A stretch of 64,000 nt of DNA from CALBRZ01 sp964511065. Its GTDB lineage: Bacteria > Planctomycetota > Planctomycetia > Pirellulales > S012-138. Below, piece after piece: positions 1 to 9,617 of this stretch (its first letter is position 1; each line of letters opens with the position of its first letter). The stretch covers positions 15,530 through 79,529 of the forward strand of contig CAZEEG010000009.1 in assembly GCA_964511065.1 (NCBI GenBank). Direction: 5' to 3'. The notes beneath the pieces are model-generated. The model did not search any database and was not told the origin of the DNA. It was given only the letters and a program-made list of their open reading frames with translations. The position numbers and the translations under genes were made by a program.

Positions 1-109
1 GCATCGTACCTGCCGGCTGCCGGCGGACTCAGTTGCGATATGAACGTCCGGTAGCGAATTCCAGCACGTCCGGGACACTGGCCGTGCACCTACGATCGGC
101 CAAATCTTC

Positions 110-148
110 AAGGGGAGCCTGCTGCGATGCGGTAGGTTCCCCTTTTAT
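110..148 (+). terminator. Probable Rho-independent terminator
   Basis: Positions 110-125 pair with 129-144 in a 16-bp stem with three G-U pairs and a 3-nt loop. A short T run follows. It would end a plus-strand gene lying left of the window. The rest of 1-460 shows no convincing gene. Confidence 0.6.
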
Positions 149-460
149 GATTTGCGACCGCCGGCCCCGGATTTACAGCTGAGAACGGGTCAGCGCATCG
201 TAGCGGCCCCTATGCTCTCTCAGCGAACGTCGATGTGGGCCAGCCCGCTTGGTCTGCTTCTCCCAAAAAATCGGCTCCAGATGTTATGAATGTTCTTTAC
301 CCCATTTGGGAAGGATGACCGTTCCGGTCAGTCCGTATTCCTATTTGCTACGCGAAGAGCACCGTGGGGCGAGGAGCGCGCGTGCGGTGGGCCGAAACCG
401 GTGGAGCGGGTTGTAAGCCTGCGCGTGCCGCAGCGATAGGAGTGGAGTTTACAGAGAGGC

Positions 461-1903
461 CTATGCCAGGATATCGCGGACGACTTCGCCCGAGGTGTCG
501 GTCAGACGGAAATCGCGACCGGCGTAGCGGAAGGTCAATTGGGTGTGATCGAGGCCCAACAGGTGAAGCATGGTGGCGTGCAGGTCGTGAGTTCCCACGA
601 TACCTTCGACGGCACGTTCGCCCAATTCGTCGGTTGCGCCGTGGCGGTAGCCGCCTTTCACCCCACCGCCGGCCATCCACATGGTATAGCCGGCCGCATT
701 GTGGCCGCGTCCACCGGGATTATCCTCGCGGGCGCCGCGGCCAAACTCGCCGCCCCATACCACCAGGGTATCCTGCAGCATACCGCGATCTTTCAGGTCG
801 GCGATCAGCGCCGCGATGGGCTGATCCACGGCGGCCCAGCGATCGATCATGCCTTCCCGCACGCGGTTGTGGTGGTCCCAACCGGTACTGGTCACTTGAA
901 CGAAGCGAACGCCACGTTCGGCAAGCCGCCGGGCCATCAGGCATGCCGTTCCAAACCGCCGGCTTTGAGGTTCTTCCAGACCGTATAACCGCTGGATGGA
1001 CGCAGGTTCCTTGTCCCAAGCCAAGGCATCGGGCACCGAGGATTGCATCTTGTAGGCCAGTTCAAAGGAGTCTGGCAGTCCGGCCAGTTGTGGGTGGTCG
1101 GGGGCATGAGCGCGCGCTTGGCCGTTCAGCTTCTGAATGAGATCCAGTTGGCGCCGCTGGTCGCCGGGCACCAAGTGGTGCGGCCGAAGGTGCGGGATGC
1201 CGCTGCCTCCGCTGATGAGCCGAGTTCCCTGGTACGTGGCCGGCAAGAAGGCCGAGCCATAGTTCATCGCCCCGCCCAGGTCGGTGATGGGATCGATGGT
1301 CACGAAACCGGGCAGATCGTCGGCATCGGTCCCCAATCCATACACGGTCCAAGCACCCAGCGATGGCCGTACAAAGGTTTCGTTGCCAGTATGCAGGGCC
1401 ACGATCGCCTGCTGATGGCCGGGGTTGTTGGTTTGCATGCCGTTGAGCAGACACAGTTCGTCGGCCTGCGCTGCCAGGTGAGGCATCACCTCCGAGAGCA
1501 TCAGACCACTTCGCCCGCAGGGCCGAAACGCGAAAGCCGGGGGCAGAAATGGTTTGGAGGCCGAGGCCAGGGCGGGCTTCCAGTCGAATGTTTCCAGGTG
1601 GCTGGGACCACCCTGCATGAACAGAAAAATCACCCGCTTGGCCCGAGGCTCAAAGTGCGGCCGCTTGGGAGCCAGCGGACTGCGACTGCCTGCTGCCGGT
1701 TTGTCCGCCCTGGCAGGCCTGGCATTCAGGGCCGCCAGCGCCAGCCATGCAAAGCCGCCCAGCGTCTTGCACAAAAAGCCTCGCCGGCCCGCCGATCGCC
1801 GGCTTGTAATGCCGGGCAGGCCGCATATGGCATGCTGATCCAGCGCATGCTCATTCAGTGTTTGTGAGTTTGTCGCGTGCTGCGAAACGTATGTCATGGC
1901 CAT
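461..1903 (-). CDS. DUF1501 domain protein, Tat-type leader
   Basis: 480-residue DUF1501 protein, a family expanded in planctomycetes and related to alkaline phosphatase/sulfatase folds; its substrate is not established. The N-terminus carries SRRSAGRRGFL followed by a hydrophobic stretch ending near ARA, which resembles a twin-arginine leader and implies export. Family motifs are visible: FMQGGPSHLETFD near residue 95, STGWDHH in the middle, VVWGGEFGR and GRGHNAAGYT near the end. The upstream DUF1549/DUF1553 gene ends in TGA directly abutting this ATG, so the two are probably translationally coupled. A second ATG two codons in could also be used. The pairing of a DUF1549/DUF1553 gene with a DUF1501 gene is a recurrent planctomycete arrangement, often discussed in connection with polysaccharide breakdown; that role is inference here. 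Confidence 0.9.
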   Translation of the reverse strand: MAMTYVSQHATNSQTLNEHALDQHAICGLPGITSRRSAGRRGFLCKTLGGFAWLALAALNARPARADKPAAGSRSPLAPKRPHFEPRAKRVIFLFMQGGPSHLETFDWKPALASASKPFLPPAFAFRPCGRSGLMLSEVMPHLAAQADELCLLNGMQTNNPGHQQAIVALHTGNETFVRPSLGAWTVYGLGTDADDLPGFVTIDPITDLGGAMNYGSAFLPATYQGTRLISGGSGIPHLRPHHLVPGDQRRQLDLIQKLNGQARAHAPDHPQLAGLPDSFELAYKMQSSVPDALAWDKEPASIQRLYGLEEPQSRRFGTACLMARRLAERGVRFVQVTSTGWDHHNRVREGMIDRWAAVDQPIAALIADLKDRGMLQDTLVVWGGEFGRGAREDNPGGRGHNAAGYTMWMAGGGVKGGYRHGATDELGERAVEGIVGTHDLHATMLHLLGLDHTQLTFRYAGRDFRLTDTSGEVVRDILA

Positions 1904-4249
1904 TCACCTTACATAGTAGAACTCGGCACTTGCCAACATCGCCTGGATGACGACGGACCAGCGGTAATGCTCAGCATCGCTGCCCGGGGCCGGTTCCAGC
2001 CCACGCAGGCAATGCAGCACTTCTTGGACTTCAGCGGCCTGGGCGGAGCGTCCCAGCAGGCGAAGGTAAAGGACCCGGACGCGATCCTCGTCACGCGCCG
2101 CGCCTCCGGATAGCAAACGCGTGGCAGCATCGGCCGAACATCGGGCCGCGAAGTCGCTGTTGAGCAGGAACAGCGCTTGCGGTGCGACCGTGGAAACGTA
2201 TCGCTGCCCTTCAATCTGCGATGGCTCAGGGAAATCGAACAACGGATACATCTCCGGCAGCAGCGACCGCAGCACCGGCAGGTAGATCGTTCGATAGGGA
2301 GCGTCGATCGGCAGCAGGCTGTGAGCGGCAGAATGCCGGTTCTTGCCACCGATACCGGCCACGAAGATGCCGACGGGGCGCTGCAGCTTCAACCGGCCCG
2401 ATACCCACAACATCGAATCCCGGAGCGGTTCCAGTTCCAACCGTCGCATGTTCGCCCGCCAGTACAAATCGTTCTGGGGGTCGATCGTCCGCTGCGGCGC
2501 ATCGGGCGGGAGATGCCTTGAACTGCTGCTCAAGGCGTAGGTGCGGCTGAGCATCACTTCGCGGATCAACCGCTTGAGCGACCAGTTCTGTTGGATCAGC
2601 CGGGAAGCCAGGTGGTCCAGCAACTCGGGATGCGTGGGGGGCTCGCCCGTCGCGCCGAAGTTATTCACCGTGGCGGCGATGCCTCGGCCCATCAGGTGCT
2701 GCCAGACACGGTTGGCGATTACCCTCGCCGTGAGCGGATTGTGTTCGGAGACGATCCACCGGGCCAACTGGAGGCGACCGCTCGACGATGCCGGGATGGG
2801 TTCCAGCGGCGGCAGACCTGCAATCCTGGCTTCGCCGCGCGGAACGATCGGCCCCAAGTCGTACGGTTCCCCCTTTATCCGCAGTTCGCAGTCGCGAATG
2901 TCGCCTTCGCTGACGCCCATCGCCAACCGCGGGTCGTAGACAAAGCGAATATCGCGGTGCCCCTCCCGCCACCTCGCCTGGAACTCGTACATGGTGTGGA
3001 CTTCTGGCGGGGCGGAACCCGACCGGCGACCCGCCGCAGCGGCAGGAGCAACGGGCGAAATGTGGCTCTCGGGCAACTGCCAGAGCCTGCCCTGGTCCAC
3101 ATAACCGTGCGATGAACGATCGCTGAGTGGTCCCTGCCCGGTCCACGTATCCATGCTGTAGTAGATGCCAGCCAGCGCGTAATAATCCCGCATGCTGATG
3201 GGATCGTACTTGTGGTCGTGGCAACGGGCACAACTCACCGTGAGGGCGAGGAAGGCTCGGGTGGTGACATCGATCTGGTCGTCCACCTGATCCATTCGGA
3301 AGGTTTCGTTCCGACCTTCCTGGATGTTGACGGCCCCCAGGGTCAGCAACCCGGTCGCGATCACTTGTTCGGCCCGCTGCGCCCCCTCGCCCGGCAGCAG
3401 GTCGCCGGCAATTTGTTCCAGTACGAAGCGGTCGTACGGTTTATCGCGGTTGAAGGCATCGATGACCCAGTCGCGATACCGCCAGGCGTAGGTGAAGGGA
3501 GCGTTCCATAACCGGCCGACGGAATCGGCATAGCGGACGACGTCGAGCCAGTGCCTCGCCCACCGTTCCCCGAACTGCTCACTCGCCAGGTAACCGTCGA
3601 CCACCTTGGCAAACGCTTCACGATCGGGAGCCGGGTCGGCTACGAAGGCGGCAATCGCTTCCTCGGTCGGTGGCAAGCCCGTCAGGTCGAACGCCGCCCG
3701 GCGAATCAGCGTGTAACGGTCGGCGTCGGGATTGGGTTTTAGGCCTTGCTGTTCAAGCCGTGCCAGGATGAACGCATCGATCGAATCGCGGGGCCAACTG
3801 CCGTCGTTCACGGCGGGTACGACAGGGGGCCGCAGGGGCCGGAACGACCACAGATCGTATGGTTCCACCGCTGGTAATTGCGCCGGCTTGCTCAGCATGA
3901 CCTCGCCAGCGGCCGAGGCAGGTAACGGCGGTTGTTTGCGCGGCGCAAGCGGGGGCGCTGCGGGCTTTTCGCCCATGGAGCCGTTCATCGCCTCGGGCAC
4001 GGGGTTCAAAATGCCGGCCCTCTCGGTTGACACTTCGCGCACCTCTTGCCGCAGCGATTCCAGCGATTGTTGCAACTCCAGCAGCGCGCGATGCAGCGGA
4101 TCGCTATCCTCCAACGGTACTGGCGGTGTCCCTGGCTCTGCCCGCGATACGGCATCGGCCGGATTCAGGCCCTGAGCCACCTTCCCGTCGTTCACCCGAT
4201 CGTCTGCTGCCAACCACAACGTGGGCCGGATGGAAAGGCAACAGCCAAC
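1904..4249 (-). CDS. DUF1549/DUF1553 (PSCyt2/PSD1) protein, 5' end lost in gap
   Basis: Large planctomycete-type protein with DUF1549 (from about WPRDSIDAFILARL to RHWLDVVRYADS) and DUF1553 (from about LARWIVSEHNPLTARVIANR to the C-terminus). DUF1549 contains a CARCHDHK motif, a CxxCH that could bind c-type haem; whether it does is unknown. No separate N-terminal cytochrome c (PSCyt1) domain is seen in the remaining sequence. The region before DUF1549 instead has a short predicted coiled coil (LLELQQSLESLRQEV) and a Pro/Ala-rich linker. The open frame runs without a start into gap 1. Its last visible residues, VGCCLSIRPTLWLA, look like the end of a signal peptide, so only the extreme N-terminus is missing. 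A TTG at 4217-4219 is probably not the true start. The stop abuts the downstream DUF1501 start. Confidence 0.88.
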   Translation of the reverse strand, partial: VGCCLSIRPTLWLAADDRVNDGKVAQGLNPADAVSRAEPGTPPVPLEDSDPLHRALLELQQSLESLRQEVREVSTERAGILNPVPEAMNGSMGEKPAAPPLAPRKQPPLPASAAGEVMLSKPAQLPAVEPYDLWSFRPLRPPVVPAVNDGSWPRDSIDAFILARLEQQGLKPNPDADRYTLIRRAAFDLTGLPPTEEAIAAFVADPAPDREAFAKVVDGYLASEQFGERWARHWLDVVRYADSVGRLWNAPFTYAWRYRDWVIDAFNRDKPYDRFVLEQIAGDLLPGEGAQRAEQVIATGLLTLGAVNIQEGRNETFRMDQVDDQIDVTTRAFLALTVSCARCHDHKYDPISMRDYYALAGIYYSMDTWTGQGPLSDRSSHGYVDQGRLWQLPESHISPVAPAAAAGRRSGSAPPEVHTMYEFQARWREGHRDIRFVYDPRLAMGVSEGDIRDCELRIKGEPYDLGPIVPRGEARIAGLPPLEPIPASSSGRLQLARWIVSEHNPLTARVIANRVWQHLMGRGIAATVNNFGATGEPPTHPELLDHLASRLIQQNWSLKRLIREVMLSRTYALSSSSRHLPPDAPQRTIDPQNDLYWRANMRRLELEPLRDSMLWVSGRLKLQRPVGIFVAGIGGKNRHSAAHSLLPIDAPYRTIYLPVLRSLLPEMYPLFDFPEPSQIEGQRYVSTVAPQALFLLNSDFAARCSADAATRLLSGGAARDEDRVRVLYLRLLGRSAQAAEVQEVLHCLRGLEPAPGSDAEHYRWSVVIQAMLASAEFYYVR

Positions 4250-4349
4250 NNNNNNNNNNNNNNNNNNNNNNNNNNNNNNNNNNNNNNNNNNNNNNNNNNN
4301 NNNNNNNNNNNNNNNNNNNNNNNNNNNNNNNNNNNNNNNNNNNNNNNNN
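4250..4349. other. Assembly gap 1 (100 N)
   Basis: Exactly 100 N, the conventional placeholder for a gap of unknown length. It removes the 3' end of the ECF sigma gene, any intergenic spacer, and the start of the DUF1549/DUF1553 gene. The sigma frame happens to stay open to 4192 if 100 nt is assumed, but that reading has no support because the sequence beyond the gap is already explained by the other gene. Confidence 0.98.
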
Positions 4350-5712
4350 GACCGGGCCGGGCACCGTCACCATCGCCTTGCGGACCTTCGCGACGGTCCA
4401 TCCCTAGCGGGCGAGCGGGCGGTTGCCCGCCGCGCAGGGCATGCACCTCCCGCTGCAGTTCTTGCAGTTGCCGCTGTAATTGCACGATCAATTGCAACAG
4501 GGCCGCTTCGCGAGGCGTCTGTGGCCGGAAGTTCGCCAAGGGATTGCCGCCTTCCTGGCCCATGGGAGGCGCGGGGTACTGGCCTTCGCGGGGAGCCATG
4601 CGGCCCGGGGCATCGCCTTCGCGCGGGCCGCGGCGCAGTTCACCATCGCGTGGCCCTGGCCGCACGCCATCACCTTCGCGCGGGCCGCTTCGGGGGCCTG
4701 CGCCATCGCGACGCGCGCCGCGGTTTCCGTCTCGCGCCGCGGGGCGCTGGCCTTGCCCATCGGCCAGCCTGGCCACCAAGGCCTGGGATTCATCGGACGA
4801 AGGCCGAACGTCCTGAAGCGTTAGCGAAAGACTGCCGGATGAGTCACCGACCGCAACGGCCGGGCCTGGTAGCCAACTGCTGCCAAACACCAGGCAACCA
4901 AGAACCACTGCCGAACCGATCACAACCTTGGATGTAAGCGACATGAAGCCGGTCCCTCCGGAAGCTAACGAAAGTGCATTTTGAGTGACATGGCCCAGGG
5001 CCCCTTGGCCGGCCAGGTGTTGCAGACTTGCCTGGACCGTGGAGGCCACCAGGGCAGGGCTAATGCTGGCCGCGCTGGCCGATGCCGGTACCACGCTGGC
5101 CAGTGCCACGGCTGAGAGCGTCACCCCACGGACCGCCAGTCGGCGGCGCAGCAGTTGCCTGCCGCGTTCCAACCGTCCTTTGAGGACGCTGGCCGTGCAG
5201 CCCAACTGTGTGGCCGCGTCTTCGCGACTGTGGCCCTCAATGGCGCACAAGAACAGCGGCAGCCGATACTTCTCCGGCAACCGATTCAACTCTTCGTCCA
5301 GCACGGAGCGGCCGTGGTCTTCGGCAATCTCGGTCAAGGTTCCCTGCTGGATCACGTCGGTGTTCTCCCACGGTTGCTCGCGGCGGCGAGCGGCGACGGC
5401 ACGGGCACGCAAGGCCGTTCGATAAGCGGTCTGGTGGAGCCAGGCGGGTAGCGAAACCGCCGAACGCAGCGAGGCAGCCTTCCGCGCCAGCAACAGGAAC
5501 GTTGCCTGAAAGGCATCTTCGGCATCGTGTGGATGCCCCAGCACTCGGCGGCAAACGCCCATCACCAGGCCGCCATGCCGGCCGACCAGTTGCGCAAACG
5601 CCACGTCGTCGCGTGCGGTGAGAAACCGCCGCAGCAACTCCGCGTCGCTTTCCGTGTCGGGCATGCTGTTTGGCTCCGCGGCAGGCATCGAACCTTTCTC
5701 GGATGGCACCAT
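4350..5712 (-). CDS. ECF RNA polymerase sigma factor with membrane segment and GPREGDG-rich tail (3' end in gap)
   Basis: The N-terminal 190 residues are an ECF sigma factor: region 2 (ELLRRFLTARDDVAF, RRVLGHPHDAEDAFQATFLLL) and region 4 (LNRLPEKYRLPLFLCAIEG, then SREDAATQLGCTASVLKGRL). After an Ala/Ser-rich linker comes one probable membrane helix, VVIGSAVVLGCLVFG, at about residues 265-280. A charged low-complexity tail follows with repeated GPREGDG, GPRDGEL and APREGQY units and a Gln/Leu helix (LLQLIVQLQRQLQELQ). Long C-terminal extensions are known for planctomycete ECF sigma factors. The membrane anchor suggests control by proteolysis or sequestration, which is inference. Start chosen at 5712; starts at 5766 or 5688 (AAAGG just upstream) are also possible. 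It lies directly upstream of the DUF1549/DUF1553-DUF1501 pair on the same strand. Confidence 0.88.
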
Positions 5713-6284
5713 GCGCTGTTGGCCCTTTCCCACCAGATAAGAGACCGCGCGCCGACACGGCGGCACGAGAAATTTTCAAAATTCGCCGATGCAGATTGCC
5801 ACGGCAGTGAACGGAGTCCACGCTGCGCGGCAGCCGCGCGTATGGTTCAGACGAGAATGTTCCAGGCCGCCCGCGAATTGGGCACCCAAAATCGGCGGAG
5901 CCAATCGCTGTGCGTGGTTCTTACGGCATACCACCGCTGGCCCGCGGCGGCAATGTTTGGCCGCCCAAAACCGGGACAGAGTGTCGCCGCCAGCTAGCTT
6001 GGGCTATCAGACCTAGGCGGCGCTGGCCTCGCAGTGTGCTGCGGAACAAGTGATTTCCCCTGAACGCTCATAGGCCCTGGTACAGAAACCGGTGACAGGC
6101 CACTTTTGTCTTGGTGTCTTCTACTCCTCGGTTCCTGCTCGTGCGGACCGGCTTGAAGATCGACCAACCGAACTAAAGAATGGTGTCTCACAGCGGCAAT
6201 TTGAAGCCGCCGCGGAATGCAGGGCAACGTGCGGCCGGCACCATGCGCCGCACGGCATCCAATCTCACTCGCGTTGGAGTATTC
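5713..6284. other. Intergenic, divergent promoter region
   Basis: About 570 bp between the divergent sigma factor and zinc-ribbon protein genes. It presumably holds both promoters, but I see no clear -35/-10 pair, RNA or coding signal. Confidence 0.5.
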
Positions 6285-6791
6285 ATGGCGATCTTCACGA
6301 CCTGCCCCAATTGCCGGGCGACGCTCCAGTTCGACGACTCGCAAGCCAATCAGCAAGGCAGTTGTCCAGGATGCGGGGCAACGTTCGTCATCCAGCAGGG
6401 CAATGCCGGCCAGCCATCGGGTTCCATGCCAGGCGGTTATGGGCAGGCGGATAGCGGCCCGCAAAGCTTTGGGCCGGGCAATCCTTACGCGGCGGGGAGA
6501 GCTCCCTCGGGCTATGGATATGGGTACGGGACCGGTGGATATTACGCACCGCATCGCGGCGGCGTTGTCCTGGCGTTGGGAATCTTGGGGTTCATGGTTT
6601 GTTTTATCCTGGGCATTGTCGCCTGGACCATGGGGAGTAACGACCTGAACGCGATGCGCTCGGGCCGAATGGACCCTTCTGGTATGGGGCTGACCCAGGC
6701 AGGAATGATCTGTGGGATGATCTCCACCATCCTGGGCGCATTAGGGACCGTCATCTTCTTGATTGCTGTCGCGGCCAACGCAGCCTTCTAG
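6285..6791 (+). CDS. Zinc-ribbon, DUF4190-like membrane protein
   Basis: 168-residue protein beginning with a zinc ribbon (CPNC at residues 6-9, CPGC about 20 residues later). A Gly/Pro/Tyr-rich flexible linker follows, then two membrane helices (VVLALGILGFMVCFILGIVAW and a C-terminal helix ending IFLIAVAANAAF) flanking a short polar loop. The layout is typical of DUF4190-type small membrane proteins of unknown function. The start at 6285 is chosen because GGAG lies 7 nt upstream; the open frame extends further 5' but without coding character. It stands alone on its strand. Confidence 0.8.
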   Translation: MAIFTTCPNCRATLQFDDSQANQQGSCPGCGATFVIQQGNAGQPSGSMPGGYGQADSGPQSFGPGNPYAAGRAPSGYGYGYGTGGYYAPHRGGVVLALGILGFMVCFILGIVAWTMGSNDLNAMRSGRMDPSGMGLTQAGMICGMISTILGALGTVIFLIAVAANAAF

Positions 6792-6964
6792 TCCGGCTGG
6801 CTCATGGATTGGTCTGCTGGCCTGCCTGGGGGGATACGGCTCCCGGTTGATCGAAGCGCGACATCGATCAACGTAGCGGGTGACATGAGCGTGTAGTTGG
6901 CCTCAAACTCAATCGCACCTCATTAGGGCACTGACCAGCCACGATCCAATGGGAGACGGTTGTA

Positions 6965-7375
6965 GTGAACATTCGGTTGGAACCAACCTCGCACTGGAAC
7001 CATGGGTGGACGTTGCCCGCCGTGGTGGCAACCGTTTGGGCTGCGCTGCTGATGGTAGCGCAGGTACTCCAAGCGGTGACGGGGCAAGAACTGATACTGT
7101 GCTGGTTTCGCCGCGCAACCGGTATTGCGTGCCCCGCCTGCGGTGGAACGCGGATGGCCCAGTCGTTGGCCTCCGGCGACCTGCCGGGTGCGATTGCTTT
7201 CAACCCCCTGTTGTTCGCATTGGTGGCATCCCTGGTGGCTTGGGCCGCGCTGCGGTTGGTTTGGGGTCGCCGGTTGGTTGTGGAGTTGCATCCCCGCTGG
7301 CGGCGGGTAGGCTGGAGCCTGGTTGCCGTCGCCCTGGTGGCTAATTGGCTGTACCTGATCGCTGCTGGTCGCTGA
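6965..7375 (+). CDS. DUF2752 membrane protein
   Basis: 136-residue membrane protein with the DUF2752 signature CPACGGTR just after the first helix, followed by a short polar loop (SLASGDLPGAIAFNP) and further helices. The family is widespread and of unknown function; the conserved CPxCGxTR may bind a metal or act in redox chemistry, which is speculation. Length is normal for the family. Helices lie at about residues 17-38, 80-96 and 114-132. It is followed 56 bp later by a DUF1080 gene on the same strand, without evidence of co-function. Confidence 0.85.
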   Translation: MNIRLEPTSHWNHGWTLPAVVATVWAALLMVAQVLQAVTGQELILCWFRRATGIACPACGGTRMAQSLASGDLPGAIAFNPLLFALVASLVAWAALRLVWGRRLVVELHPRWRRVGWSLVAVALVANWLYLIAAGR

Positions 7376-7431
7376 TGGCCTCGGGCCGTTGCCCTCCCTG
7401 TAAATGATCGATCCATCCGAGGGTTCGCACG

Positions 7432-8115
7432 ATGAAGCACACGTTGCCCCATGCGTCGTTCGCCAGACGGGTTGCCCTGGCGCTTATCGGTCTTGTTGCC
7501 ACGGGCACGGCACTGGCGGCAGGCCCGGCCTCCGCGGCCGACAAGGCCGAAGAGGGCTTTACGACGTTGTTTAACGGAAAAGACCTCAAGGGCTGGAAAA
7601 CCACCGGCAACTGGTTTGCCGAGAAAGACGGCGTGTTGGCCATCGTGCCTCGACCCGGCGAGAGCGGTTGGCAGCGCTACGATGCGTATCTCTGGCACGG
7701 CAAGGAATACGGCGACTTTGTGCTCGATCTGGAATTCAAGTTGCCGCCGGGCGGAAACAGCGGTGTGTTCTTCCGCGTGGGCGATGTGAAGAACCCGGTG
7801 GAAACGGGTTTTGAAGTGCAGATTCTCGACAGCCACGGCAAGCCCGACGACCAACTGACCCATCACGACAACGGTGGTTTGATTCGGACGGCGGCCCCCA
7901 CCAAGAATGCGTCCAAGCCTGCCGGCGAGTGGAACCGTATGGTCATCACCGCCAAGGGGCAGCACCTGAAGATCGAACTTAACGGCGAGCAGATCATGGA
8001 TATCGATCTTTCCCAGACGGCCGGGAAGGATAAAGCTGCCAAGGGTGCGCTGGGTCTCCAGGATCACGGCCTGCCGCTGTGGTTCCGCAATATCCGCATC
8101 AAGGAATTGAAGTAA
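7432..8115 (+). CDS. Secreted DUF1080 (3-keto-disaccharide hydrolase-type) protein
   Basis: 227-residue protein with a Sec signal peptide (residues 1 to about 36, ending SAADK) and a single DUF1080 domain with concanavalin-like fold: FTTLFNGKDLKGW, GNSGVFFRVGD, GFEVQILDSHG, and the C-terminal LQDHGLPLWFRNIRIKEL. The family is now called 3-keto-disaccharide hydrolase after a few characterised members; planctomycetes encode many paralogues and individual substrates are unknown. GAGGG precedes the ATG at a normal distance. The next gene, an exported FG-GAP protein, starts 80 bp downstream and may be co-transcribed. Confidence 0.88.
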   Translation: MKHTLPHASFARRVALALIGLVATGTALAAGPASAADKAEEGFTTLFNGKDLKGWKTTGNWFAEKDGVLAIVPRPGESGWQRYDAYLWHGKEYGDFVLDLEFKLPPGGNSGVFFRVGDVKNPVETGFEVQILDSHGKPDDQLTHHDNGGLIRTAAPTKNASKPAGEWNRMVITAKGQHLKIELNGEQIMDIDLSQTAGKDKAAKGALGLQDHGLPLWFRNIRIKELK

Positions 8116-8194
8116 CGGTTCCCGGCGCAGTTGCGGATCGCTGCTGATCGTGTTCGATCGTTTCTCTCGCCATGAGGCCCGGGGGTACGGCGCG

Positions 8195-9445
8195 ATGAAG
8201 CTCATGTTCGCCAGTATGGCCGGCTGGGTGTTGTTAGGCGGGGGACTCATCGCCGTGGGTGCCGAGCGCGGCCAAACCTGGGTGCGGCACGTTATCGACG
8301 GTTCCTCGCGCGGGGCCGATGGAGCGCGGCTGGCCGATGCCAACGGCGATGGCCTGCCCGACATCGCCACGGCTTGGGAGGAAGGAGGGCAGATTCGCGT
8401 TTGCCTGCATCCCGGCCCGGAGCGGGTTCGCGAACCGTGGCCGAGCGTCACTGTGGGCCGCGTGGACAGCCCCGAGGATGCCGTGTTTGCCGATATCAAC
8501 GGCGACGGCGTGCTCGATGTGGTCAGCAGTTGCGAAGGTGGCAACCGGAGCATCTACGTTCACTTTGCTCCGTCCGATGCCCAGCGCTATCTGGATGCCA
8601 CGGCCTGGCGAACCGAGAAGTTGCCCGCCGCCGCTGGCAAGTCCCGCTGGATGTTCTGTCTGCCCATGGAGGTAGACGGCCGCAACGGTACCGATCTGGT
8701 GGCTGGCTCCAAGAATCCGCAGGCTGCGGTTGTGTGGCTTCAAGCGCCCGGCAACGGAGCAGAGCTCGATGGCTGGAGGTTGCATCCGGTGATGAAGGCC
8801 GGATGGATCATGAGCCTGGCCGCGGCCGACATGGACGGCGATGGCCAAGACGACCTGGTGGTCAGCGACCGCAAGGGGGACGCGCCCGGCGTTTATTGGC
8901 TTCGCCGCGAGTCGGACGGCAACCGCGTGCGATGGACAAAGCATGCCGTCGGCGGGCAAGGGCAGGAGGTGATGTTCCTCGACGTTGCCGATCTCAACAG
9001 CGACGGTGCCAACGACATTGTGGTGGCCGTCTCCAAGGGCGATATCCTTTTTCTGCGGCGCAGCGACGATCCCGCGGGTAGCGGCCCGCCGGCCCGCCGG
9101 GTGGACATCGCATCATGGTCCCAGTTCTCCATCCCCATGCCCGAGGGCGTTGGTACTGGCAAATCGGTCCGCGTTGGCGATATCAATCTCGACGGCCGCA
9201 TGGACCTGGTGCTCTCCTGCGAGAATGCCGCCGGCGACCGGTCGGGACTGGTCTGGATGGAGTACGGACGCTCGCCCGAGGAGGGCCCTTGGCAGGTCCA
9301 TGCTTTGAGCGGACGCAAAGGCGTTAAATTCGACCTGGTGCAGTTGGTCGACCTGGACGGCGACGGTGACCTGGATGTCATTACTTGCGAGGAGCGGGAA
9401 AACCTAGGCCTAATCTGGTACGAGAACCCCACCCGAGCCAGGTAG
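8195..9445 (+). CDS. Secreted FG-GAP/VCBS repeat protein
   Basis: About 416 residues with a signal peptide (FASMAGWVLLGGGLIAVGAE) and six repeated acidic loops of the type DxNxDGxxD: ANGDGLPD, INGDGVLD, MDGDGQDD, LNSDGAND, INLDGRMD and DGDGDLD. Such repeats form a beta-propeller whose acidic loops bind calcium in integrin-like and VCBS proteins. It presumably works outside the cytoplasm in adhesion or carbohydrate binding. An upstream ATG at 8150 is in frame, but the signal peptide starts naturally at 8195. It may be co-expressed with the preceding DUF1080 gene. Confidence 0.87.
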   Translation: MKLMFASMAGWVLLGGGLIAVGAERGQTWVRHVIDGSSRGADGARLADANGDGLPDIATAWEEGGQIRVCLHPGPERVREPWPSVTVGRVDSPEDAVFADINGDGVLDVVSSCEGGNRSIYVHFAPSDAQRYLDATAWRTEKLPAAAGKSRWMFCLPMEVDGRNGTDLVAGSKNPQAAVVWLQAPGNGAELDGWRLHPVMKAGWIMSLAAADMDGDGQDDLVVSDRKGDAPGVYWLRRESDGNRVRWTKHAVGGQGQEVMFLDVADLNSDGANDIVVAVSKGDILFLRRSDDPAGSGPPARRVDIASWSQFSIPMPEGVGTGKSVRVGDINLDGRMDLVLSCENAAGDRSGLVWMEYGRSPEEGPWQVHALSGRKGVKFDLVQLVDLDGDGDLDVITCEERENLGLIWYENPTRAR

Positions 9446-9617
9446 TCGGTTCTGCCAGGCCGGGTGGTTTGCGGGGGGCGGGCCGGACGGTACCGGAACC
9501 ATCGGTTACGATCCACCACCACGTGCCGAAGCGGGAGGGGCATCTTGGATTGCCGAACATCAGAACCGGTTGATTGATCCATCCATTTATTCATTTCTTC
9601 ATCGACGCGACAACACG

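Noticed and set aside
4192..4249. Continuation of the sigma factor frame past gap 1
   Set aside because: The gap length is arbitrary and this sequence is explained by the DUF1549/DUF1553 frame.
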